In this document: one piece after another, positions 24,016 to 32,442 of the stretch
Layout: every line of letters starts with the position of its first letter
How positions within the stretch are numbered: position 1 is the stretch's first letter
Source of the DNA: Scedosporium boydii
Lineage: Eukaryota; Ascomycota; Sordariomycetes; Microascales; Microascaceae
Length of the DNA: 32,442 bases
Assembly: GCA_002221725.1 (NCBI GenBank)
Contig: NJFT01000336.1
Coordinates: forward strand, 1-32,442
Reading direction: 5' to 3'
Notes under the pieces: model-generated
Database searches by the model: none
Seen by the model: the letters and a program-made list of their open reading frames with translations, nothing else
Told to the model about the DNA's origin: nothing
Program-made: the position numbers and the translations under genes

Positions 24016-24196
24016 TGTCGATAGGGTCAAGTGAGAGATTCTGTTAACTTTGGAAGCAGGAATGAAAGCTGTGTGAGAAGTAGGTAAAGCTTTGAAGTGC
24101 TCAGGTATGAAGAGTCTCGTTATCTCGATCCGAAGAGCAAGGGAGATGGTGATGATGGCGATGAGCTATTTGAGAAGAGCTAGGACTCGTGGGCCC

Positions 24197-24204
24197 TTTA
24201 TATA
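24197..24204 (-). promoter_or_regulatory. TATA box of the alcohol dehydrogenase gene
   Basis: TATATAAA on the minus strand, about 180 bases upstream of the ATG at 24015, in an otherwise GC-rich stretch. The position is plausible for a fungal core promoter with a leader of about 150 bases. Confidence 0.5.
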
Positions 24205-24890
24205 CGCGTGGGATCTCCATGGCTTCCCACGCGAGCGTTCCTGTTTGTTTGAACTTTTCGTAGGGTGTACACTTTGACAGGGACCCGCCACGCGCCGGAA
24301 GCACGACAGGCGGGGCCTGCCTCGCAAGCTAAGCTGCGTCGGGAGCTCATCGGAATTTGGATTGGTGCGGGAGCCCCTATCTCCGTCATGCCATGGCGTC
24401 AGAGACTCGGGATCCCGGAGGTAAAAGAGATTTTTTTGGCAAGGTTTCGGGAAGATTGGAAATGCGCAGGACCACGTTGATACGGGAACGCTGTGGGGCC
24501 GGATTCGCCGCGAGGGGAGGTAGCGCCATGGCGATAACACTAAGGCGGAGGGCGGTGTATTAGTTGCAAGTGTAAGAGACCTCGGCACTTATCGTTGCTT
24601 GTCGAGTTAGTGCAAACTCTCCGAAGGTGTCGAACTACACGACACTAGTAGATGCAACTGGCTGACGCTGGGAGGTCGGAGAACTAGACAAAAGCAAACT
24701 AGTCTCCGGCGCGGGAAAGCCAAGCGCCAGTTTCCTGTCGAAACGGGGGGCTCAAGGCTTCTTCTCCCTTCTTTTAGAGTCTATCTACCAGGAACTAGTG
24801 TCCTGTCGTTTATAAATCCAGGGATGAGCTCAATGAAACCCTCATCATCTTGTTAAGCCCGAACGGAAACGTCACTTATTCTCCGAGGTA

Positions 24891-24995
24891 GTTTCAATTC
24901 AGATTATAAAGAGACAAGGCGTTTAATAATAGAGAAAGGCCTGCCTCGGCACCTTGTCTTATTTCCGGTCGAGCGTTATCAAGTTTCAATTCAGA
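24891..24995. repeat. 13-bp direct repeat
   Basis: GTTTCAATTCAGA occurs at 24891-24903 and again at 24983-24995, 92 bases apart. Between the copies is a GACAAGG..CCTTGTC inverted pair. Possibly the remains of a mobile element, but no boundaries could be fixed. Confidence 0.5.
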
Positions 24996-25236
24996 AGACG
25001 ACAGAATCATCCCAATCTCAAAGTAGAGTCGGGCTCGATACGATCAATCAATCAATTCGCTTCCTCTTCCAAGTCCAACATCAGAGTGCCCAAGTACAGC
25101 AGTCTTCGAAACTCATCAAATGCTCGTTCTAATGGGTTAACCAATATCACTACCAGGTCGCAGATATCATCTTGGACAACTCTCAAACTTACCTCTCCGA
25201 GCTGATGCAGGAAAAGAATTCGAAATTAAAAAAAGG

Positions 25237-25490
25237 AAAAAAAAAATATTATTTACTATCTACGCCTAGGCCCTACCCCCTCCTACTCAGGGGCCGCGCC
25301 TCCCGCTGGACCACTAGCTAGGCTAGATGGGGATCTCCATTGCGGCGGGATATTTCTCCTCGGAGTCTTGCTTTACTCGATCCCTGGGCCACGGTTTGCA
25401 GAGAATCTTGGGTAAGGTAGGATTCGAACCCAAGGCCCCCCTCGCCGGAGGGGCATTGGTAGCTGCCTTAACCCAACTCGGCTATTGCTT
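25237..25490 (-). mobile_element. tRNA-derived Pol III-like element (SINE or tRNA pseudogene)
   Basis: On the minus strand an A-box-like D arm, GCCGAGTTGGGTTAAGGC (within 25465-25484), is followed by a six-bp CCCCTC/GAGGGG hairpin (25438-25453) placed like the long variable arm of tRNA-Leu or tRNA-Ser. A perfect B box, GGTTCGAATCC, lies at 25420-25430. The acceptor stem does not pair (about two of seven positions), no proper anticodon stem forms, and the T stem has one mismatch, so it is not a working tRNA. Sequence continues about 170 bases to a T10 run (25246-25237, minus strand), a natural Pol III terminator. This arrangement fits a SINE or a small Pol III RNA gene. No second copy is in the window, and the exact ends are uncertain. 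Confidence 0.5.
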
Positions 25491-27090
25491 CGTCAGGTCG
25501 TCTGTTGAGATGGCGGGGCTTTATTGTTGATTATATCACTATCTCGGGGGCCCTTTTGGCGGGGGTTGAGATGAGGAGGGTACGGGGGAGGAGCGGTGGG
25601 TGGCAGGCGGATGAGGAAGGAGAGACGAGGGGCGATGCAGCACGAGGAAGGAGGGCAGGGCGGACGTAGCTTCCCAACACCTCGAAGGCTAAGAAAGTAT
25701 GTATTGATACGGGAGCAGCGAAACCGGTGAAGGCTAAGCAGCCGGTTGTATTTTATCGTGTTCGATTTGAAAGCCTCGAGAGTGTCGTCTCACCGTGAGA
25801 ACTGACAGAGAGCCAAGCGGGCTGGGCAAGTATCAAGAGACATGTGGGTGGCTGACAGCCTGAGCTTATTCCCATGTTCGATTTGCAAGTTCTCGAGAGA
25901 TTATCCCGGAGATAACATGGACATTCAACACGACCAGGGTAGGCAGTTATTAATTGGGTATCCGAAGTATCAATGTAAGTTGACAAGACGAGCCGCAGGG
26001 CTGGATCCAGCGGAAGCCGTTATTAGCTCCCTCGCCCCACAGCTCCGGCATAAGTCCATCCGGGTGGCCGTGTTACACCACATGCCGCCCGTCAGAACCT
26101 TGAACGGGCTACGCCAGGAGACCCTGTCAGCCATCTGCAGATCGAGAATGTGGCACCCTTACCAAACGTGGTTAGACAACGTCCCTTTCAACATTTTAGA
26201 TTACAAAGTAAAGACCATGTTTCGGGGTTGAGCGAACGGCCACCGGGTCTCGGATGACGTCTAACTCCGCAGACTCATGCCAGCCCTACAAATCCGGGGT
26301 AAAGCCCGCCATTGATGACAATTGTGATTTCTATTTTAATGTTGCCTGTAAACTCCGAAAGGAAAATCATGAGATCCCTTTCTGTCAAACCCCAAACCCT
26401 CCGGTTTAGGTTTGTGGCTTTCGGCGGAGGCCCCGTCGGAAATTCGGAAGGTTCCGCAGTGGGGAGAAATCCAAACGCCATGCAGCATGACATGAAGGAG
26501 GGGAGATGATCATTTCCATCTACGATATCATGGCTGTGGAGGAGAAGCCATATTCCTGCAAGGTAGTGTAACTTTCGGGAAGTGGGTTGCTAAAGTTCAC
26601 AGTGACGTTATGGGGAGAAGAAGCACGGATCGTGCCCAGAGTTTACTCAAGGAGCAACATAAAATCACGGGACATACCACGGAACTTGTTTCCATGAACG
26701 ACCTTTTTTAAACCCAACTCTTTGCACATGTTCTAGGAATAATTAAAAGCATGGTGCAATCTGATCAAAAATTCAACACGCTGCTCCCTGGTCTCTGTGC
26801 TGCGACTGACTGTCCTTTTCATTCCGATGCTCCTACATAGGGGGCTCACTCGAAAAGCCATCCACGGCCTACTTACCGGAAAGAACTTCCCCATGTGAGC
26901 GATCATTTTCAACATTGAGGTCTTGTATTTGTAAGCGCCCGTCTTGCGTCTACTCCGTAAGTCCGGGCATCATTCTGCGCTCTGAGTCTACCGTTACGAC
27001 GAACTCCTGCCCTGAACGCCAATCCCACTCGGAACATCTTGCGTACCCACCTCCCCCTACGTACATCTAACCAATTCGTACCTCCCCCCC

Positions 27091-28044
27091 TTACTGGCCC
27101 TTCTTGTCAACGTCCCCAGGACTCCCATCATGCCAAGCCCCGGCCACAAGTCTCCGATTGGGCAGCTGCCTCTCCGTCTTCTTCACGTACCAAAGGACCG
27201 CCCCGTAGAGCAGGTCAAACCCCGTCGTAGCCCCGAGAATGAGGAGTGACGGGGGCGTGAGGTAGTAGGCGTGGGCTTCGGGCCAGTACCACCAGAGGAT
27301 GCCAGAGTTGAGGGTGAGGCCGCACTGGGAGCCGATGGTTCGGGCGAGCCTGTGAGATAGAGGCGTGTCAGTGGTTGCGATTTCTTCACTGGCTGGGCCG
27401 ACGCGTTCAACAAGAACGTCTCCTCTACCATCAAAAAAAGAAGTCTAATGTCAATATAAAGAACCCATTCACCAAATCCCATAACTCGTCCCCCCCGAAT
27501 GCCCCCTCCTCACCAAATTCCCCAAACTCAACCCGCTCCCCAAAACCTGCGCAACCCCCGCCGTCCAATACGCCAACTCCGTCGTATCGATCCCCTCAAC
27601 CCCACCCCACCACTTCCCCCTCTTATCCCCGTGTCCCCTCCCCGGCACGCCCACCCACCAAACCACAACGGCCCACTGCGCCAAACAACCCACGCCCACC
27701 ATCGCCGCCAGGACCCTCCCCAAGTTCTGCGCCAGAAACGGCGGATACTCGTAAGGGGCTGCGCGCAGCGTGACGTGGATGACGGCGACGTCGAAGAGCA
27801 GCCAGAGGACGAAGCCAAGCTTCTCGAAGATATGTTCGGTTACGTAGATGGCGAAGATTATTTCCCAGGAGAGGTTGACGGAGAGGGCGAGGAGGGGGAT
27901 GGGGGAGGATTTGGTGGTTAGGGAGCGGGGGGTCATGAGGGCGTAGGTGAGGAGCCAGAGGAGGATGCCGAGGCCGAGGAGGGCCGTTGAGGCTGGGATG
28001 AGCCAAGGGGGGCAGTGGGGTGGGGGGGTGTCTGTTTGGCCCAT
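27091..28044 (-). CDS. Pyr4/PaxB-type integral membrane terpene cyclase candidate (two exons)
   Basis: Exons are 28044-27473 and 27349-27091, with a 123-nt intron (GTGAAT..CTCACAG) joining inside the Trp191 codon. The product is 276 aa with about seven hydrophobic helices (roughly 14-37, 47-68, 72-92, 102-131, 155-177, 188-211, 222-246). It carries family-like blocks: LLALSVNLSWEIIF in helix 2, RRGHSGGTSYGIW before helix 6, and GFDLLYGAVLWYVKKTE at the end of helix 7. Glu61 and Asp236 correspond in context to the two acidic residues reported essential in Pyr4 (Glu63 and Asp218, from memory). Known members protonate an epoxidised prenyl chain in the ER membrane to build meroterpenoids or indole diterpenes. 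The chosen ATG is the only one in the frame before helix 1. No prenyltransferase or epoxidase is nearby, so the activity is unproven; related membrane proteins of unknown role exist. Confidence 0.8.
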
Positions 28045-29761
28045 TTTTGGGGACTGGACGAGTTTGGTTGAAGTGGTTCTTGGGGTTGCCAGTCTTCTAT
28101 ACAGGATATATGAAATAACAAGGACGGAGGGGATGGATCCGACGGCGGCGAGCGACACGGCTACGCGAACCGGGCGCCGTGAGGTGAGACGAGGTCGGAT
28201 CCGAAGTTCAATGCGGGAAACTCTGTCTTTAATCAACCGACACTGCGAGGTTTATCCAGACCAGACCTCGATCCAAAAAAGAACGAGAAACACTCGCGAT
28301 CCACGTTTCATGCAGCCTCGTCCAGAAAGTCGCAGGGGGTGCGTCGGGTGCATCAGCACTAAGGATCAGCGTCGTCGCTTCTTCGTCACGTGAGGTGGTG
28401 TTGGGATTGACACGAAGGAGATCCTCTTGGCGCCGCCCAAATACCAGTTCTGTAACCCCAGCTTCACGATGTTGAAATATTTCGCCTCCATCATTCGTTT
28501 TCAGCTTCCTTCCGCACCTAGCCGAGTTCACCAGTTTTACTCCATAGTCCCTGTTAAGTCCCCAGTCTCAAATAATGAATTGAAAGACAATCCGTGTGTT
28601 GTACTTCGTGGGGAATGGGTTGATATATTAAAACGTGGAGATAATCCGCTTTTCCTCTCCCCATCCGGAGGAATGGGCTTCCTACCATCGTTAGCCTCTT
28701 CACGCATCACGCATCACGCATTGGCATTACACAACCAAGTCAACTGTTTCCCTCAGCCAGCACACACAAACGGCGCCCTACGGTTCCCACTCCTCGGAGA
28801 TGCCCTCCTCAACCCCTGCCAAGAAACCCTCGAGTTCCCCCCTCCACAACCTCCCCAAAAGCCCAACCAGGCTGCCTGATTCCCTCCACTTCCCTCCCAC
28901 CAAAAGATGCCATCCTCATCCCACATGGCCTAACTCGCGTCCTGATGCACAAAAAGGGACGCGCATGCGGGCCGGTCCCTCGCGCCCTCTGATGGTAACC
29001 ACCCGCATTCTCGGGACACTAGCACGAAAACGGCATCTAAGACGAGAGGCGGGTGGATTTTGGTGGGGTTTTCTCGTCGCGCCCTTTCCACCAAAGGCGC
29101 AAAATTGACATGCAGAATGGCACGTTAGTTAACGCCCTTCCAGTCACAATCCTTGACAAGGAAAGCACACTTGGAGTACATAAGTGGAACACATTCCCGC
29201 GGAGAAGAGAAGACCTGTTATCCGACTAGTAGTAATACTAGACATTCAAAATACCATCAAGTTCTTCGAGCGCTTCTCAATCAACAACCGTGTCTCTCTC
29301 TCAACCTCCCCACCTAAGCGTACTTCGGAATACTCGGGCCAAAGCTCTCCCGCCTGACATTGGAGCAAAGCAAAAGCAGATGAACCGAGTGCGAATCATT
29401 ACCACAACTACATCACCAATTCAGAAAACCAAGAATCTGTACTAGAAAGCTTCAACTCAGAAAACGCTCATGCGATATTCACTATGGTATCAAGGTCCAG
29501 CTGACCGATGGACATGGGAGAAAATAATAACAAATGAAAAATGCCCAGCGTTTAGCAGCATTGCCATACAGGCTTGATTCACCAGATTGCAATTCCGCTT
29601 GCCACGTTCCAAAACCATTTGCAGACCGCCCACTTCGAGTAGTGAGTGTACTCTGCCAAGGTTGACGTAGAAAATTCTTAAGAAGCGCTCAGGCTAGAAC
29701 AAAATATGGGCCAAAACGAAATAGATTGGTATCTGCGAAACGAGATGCACCCCCACAAGAC
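28045..29761. other. Intergenic region between the terpene-cyclase candidate and the permease
   Basis: About 1.7 kb. It should hold the promoter of the terpene-cyclase candidate and the 3' untranslated region of the permease. A copy of the GTACTTCGTG motif lies at 28601-28610. The longest frame (plus 28427-28879, 150 codons) is Pro/Ser/His-rich with no recognisable domain, and I do not call it a gene. Confidence 0.7.
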
Positions 29762-31903
29762 CTAGAAGAGCTTATGGAAAGCACGGCGCCAAGCGGGCCA
29801 ACGGGCAACCTCATCACGGTAGGCCTGGATGGTATCCCAGTCGTGCTCGCGGCGACCAGTGTCGATATCAATCTGGTCAAGGCTAAGCCAACCAGTTCTC
29901 TTCCAAACGTAGCCAACTGCCCAGAAAGCGATAACCACGGGGACGGCGAGCCACTGCTTGAAGAACTCTTCCGGATCCTTGGGCTCAACGGCAGTGTAGC
30001 ACTAGTTCGAAAACGAAACGATGATTAGCCGGTGACCTTGAAAACGGGACCTGAAAAGTGAAGGAAGGAAAGGGAGGGGGAGAAGCTTACAGTAGCGGCC
30101 AGGACGATTATGCAAAGAATCAAGCCGATCCACGAACCATACACGCCACCGATAGCCGTGAAAGGAATCTCGTCGAGAGTGTGACCGTGGTGCTTCCACG
30201 CCGCTCGGAATCGGATGTGTGCAAGGCAGATGGATCCCCAGGTAAACAGGGCCGCAAGCGCCGAAAGTGCAACAAGCCAGTCGAACACAATCGCACCCTT
30301 GTCGTTCATGCTGAGGAAGGCTAGGAAACCGGCAACAAGGTGGATAGCTACCGAGAAGAGGGGACGACCGGATCGATCAATGTAAGTGAAGATCTTGGGG
30401 GCATAGCCTTGCTGACCAAGGGCGGTCAAGGTTCGAGAGCCTCCGTATACAGCCGAGACACCGATGGAAAGAACCGAGACGAGAATGACAAAGTTCATGA
30501 AGTGGTCATAGCCGTTGAGACCAGCGTACTTGAGACTGAGCACGAAAGGTGAGGTGTCCGAGCCCTTTCCAGACAACAAGTTGTCGTCGTCGGAGCTGAC
30601 GAGGAATCCAACGAAGAGCAGACCAAGGATATAGAAGCTATGGTGATAGAACAGACATTAGTACTTGTGTGTACTCTTCTCTTTTTGTTTTCTCGCCGGA
30701 GGATCAGAACTTACAGAGTGATACGCCAGAAGACCTGCTTGATAGCACCGGGCAAGGCCTTAACGGGATTGCGAGACTCGGCAGCGGCGAGACCAACCAA
30801 CTCAGTTCCAGCGAAAGAGAAAGCAGCCGTGACGAAGACGCCGCAGAAGCCCAGAAAACCGTTCTTGAAAGCACCGGGATCGTACCAAAGACGAGCACCC
30901 CAGTATTCGTTGTATCGGCCATCCTTGGGGCCACCGCCGCAAACGAGGACGAGCGCAGTGATCATGAAAATGACGGTTGCGGCAAGCTTGAAAGCTGAGG
31001 CGACGAACTCCTCTTCGGCGTATCCGATGGTACCAAAGATGTTGAAAATCGTAATGGCCACCAAGAAGACTATAATCCAAACCGCTTCACTGATGTCTTT
31101 ATTCCAATACTTAATTGTGATGGCGCAGACCGTTAGTTCGAGAGGTAAGACAATAATCCATTGGAAAACATAGTTCCAACCCATGGCGAAACCCCAGGAA
31201 GGATCAATGAATCGAGTCGAGTAAGTATAGAAACCACCAGAGATAGGGTACATAACAGCGAGTTCACCGAGAGCGTAGACTAAAAGAACACGCACTGATG
31301 TTAGCAAAAAAAACTGTTACCCGCAGCGAATGGGATTCTAACTAGGAGCGTTTTCTTAGGGGGGATTTCTTGCACTTACCGACGTTGAACATCATGATAC
31401 CGATAATCAAGAAGTCAATCAAAACCCAACCAGGACCCTACTCACAGTTACATTAGCATTTTCCAAGAAACACACAGCCAAGGTCCTCAAGTGCTATGGC
31501 GCCCTTTAGCGCGGCCAAAACCGAGGGACCGTCATGCCCGATTTTTTTTTCTTCCTCACTCTTTCCCTCTTTTCTTCGGGACACTTACACCTGCGGCCAG
31601 AGCTTTACCGGAACCGACGAAGAAACCAGCACCAATCGAGCCACCGATGGCAATCATGTGGAGATGACGCGTCTTCATGGCACGGTCAAGCTCGACCAGA
31701 CCCAGACCGTAGTCTCGCTTCTTGAAAGAGGTGAGATTGAGACCATTTCGGGTCATGAACTCCTCATCCTGGACGGTTTCGGCGGCGTGCTTGGACCGAC
31801 CATGCTGGTTGTATCCTGGGAGGACCGGAGGGGGGTAGGAGACGACGGCGTCCTTTTCGGGGTCCGCCTTTAGTGGCGGCGATTCATCACCGCGAGCCGC
31901 CAT
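29762..31903 (-). CDS. Amino acid permease, YAT family of the APC superfamily (five exons)
   Basis: Exons are 31903-31589, 31437-31380, 31279-30715, 30637-30091 and 30001-29762. The four introns (151, 100, 77 and 89 nt) all have GT..AG ends, and the frame closes exactly to 574 aa. An acidic cytosolic N terminus precedes LHMIAIGGSIGAGFFVGSG (81-99), the signature of the first helix. Exon 3 carries VYALGELAVMYP and AGTELVGLAAAESRNP, and exon 4 carries GGSRTLTALGQQGYAP. The C terminus GWLSLDQIDIDTGRREHDW and the closing WPAWRRAFHKLF are typical of fungal Gap1/Inda1-like permeases. About twelve membrane helices are expected. It imports amino acids by proton symport at the plasma membrane (family knowledge); specificity cannot be read from the sequence. 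The ATG has a good context (CCAACATGGCG). Confidence 0.96.
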
Positions 31904-32442
31904 GTTGGCGCTTCCAGTAGCTCTGAAGTCTTTTCGATCGAACTCCTCGACTGGCGAGGGGAGCTACTCCGTGAGCGTGAAGACAGAGCAATTGGTTAGT
32001 TGCCCTGTACAAGGAAAAGGAAGGACGAGAGTGGAAAGAAATGAAGGAAGCTCTGGATTAGAGGAAGGGGATAAATTGAGACGAAGAAACCTGGATGAGA
32101 ATGTCTTATATATAAGTTATGCGGTGTGAATGGGAAGGAAGGTAAGGGGGGGAGTATCGGGACGTGGTAAGGGACCTCGATTTATTATTAGGAGTCCCTA
32201 TATCAGAAGGTAGGATCGGTAGTCGTGGGGCGCAACAGAAAGAGAGCTTGTGCGTGGATCCTTGGGACAATATATGCATGGAAGGAGCTCTTGGTTGCAC
32301 CTACCTCGGTCTGGAAGGAAACGATACAGAGACTCGAAGGTGGGAGGGAAGGCGAGTGGTGGCCAGGTCTGGGCGTGTCGATGGCAAGTTGGCTGGAATA
32401 GGAAAGAGAAAAGAACCGACTAGGAGTGTGTGAGGGTGTGGG
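31904..32442. other. Upstream region of the amino acid permease gene
   Basis: 539 bases to the window end with no supported gene. The region is purine-rich on the plus strand (pyrimidine-rich in the direction of transcription), common in fungal promoters and leaders. It contains the TATA palindrome listed separately. I did not find clear clustered HGATAR nitrogen-regulator sites. Confidence 0.7.
32105..32116 (-). promoter_or_regulatory. TATA-box palindrome of the permease gene
   Basis: CTTATATATAAG is a perfect 12-base palindrome about 200 bases upstream of the permease ATG. The placement suits a core promoter with a leader of about 170 bases. Confidence 0.5.

Larger units (their letters stand above)
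24016..27090. other. Intergenic region between the dehydrogenase and the terpene-cyclase candidate
   Basis: About 3 kb. The first 400 bases hold the dehydrogenase promoter. A 13-bp direct repeat (GTTTCAATTCAGA at 24891-24903 and 24983-24995) and a tRNA-derived element at about 25237-25490 follow. The remaining open frames (for example plus 25842-26231, 129 codons) have no recognisable domain. I see no protein-coding gene. Confidence 0.65.

Noticed and set aside
24405..24425. ACTCGGGATCCCG, a word also found in fungal 5S rRNA
   Set aside because: The neighbouring sequence does not match 5S rRNA boxes; only this short word agrees.
27375..27921. Long plus-strand open frames opposite the terpene-cyclase candidate
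   Set aside because: Proline- and arginine-rich shadows of the G-rich minus-strand coding sequence; the minus frame has the membrane helices and family motifs.
28427..28879. 150-codon plus frame between the terpene-cyclase candidate and the permease
   Set aside because: Pro/Ser/His-rich, no recognisable domain, no consistent splice sites.

Overview
The window looks like nuclear DNA of a filamentous ascomycete (Pezizomycotina; probably a Sordariomycete, though class is an inference). The evidence is the introns (74-151 nt, GT..AG, CTAAC-like branch sites where I checked) and the protein families: a LovD-like beta-lactamase-fold acyltransferase/esterase, a DUF3425-type bZIP regulator, an ADH6-type zinc alcohol dehydrogenase, a Pyr4/PaxB-like membrane protein and a YAT-type amino acid permease. 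I rebuilt five multi-exon genes by hand. Each gives an uninterrupted reading frame across every junction.

Layout. (1) 54-1526, minus strand: a four-exon LovD/EstB-like serine hydrolase or acyltransferase. (2) 1527-21465: about 20 kb with no gene I can support on either strand. It is not obviously AT-rich and has no recognisable transposon ORF, but it holds homopolymer and (TG)n runs, one MITE-like element (6218-6485) and many scattered copies of a short motif, TACGAAGTAC / TACTCCGTAC. (3) 21466-22541, plus strand: a two-exon bZIP/DUF3425 regulator, convergent with (4) 22844-24015, minus strand: a two-exon NADP-type zinc alcohol dehydrogenase. (5) 24016-27090: intergenic, with the dehydrogenase promoter and a tRNA-derived, Pol III-like element on the minus strand (about 25237-25490). 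(6) 27091-28044, minus strand: a two-exon, seven-helix Pyr4/PaxB-type terpene cyclase candidate. (7) 28045-29761: no supported gene. (8) 29762-31903, minus strand: a five-exon amino acid permease with a TATA-containing upstream region running toward the window end.

How the genes may work together. The regulator, dehydrogenase and terpene-cyclase candidate lie within about 7 kb and could be part of a small metabolite locus. The window contains no prenyltransferase, geranylgeranyl-diphosphate synthase, FAD epoxidase, P450, polyketide synthase or peptide synthetase, so a terpenoid cluster is only a hypothesis and the cyclase is an orphan here. The LovD-like gene is 20 kb away, and nothing in the window links it to the others. 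The permease is an ordinary housekeeping or nutrient transporter.
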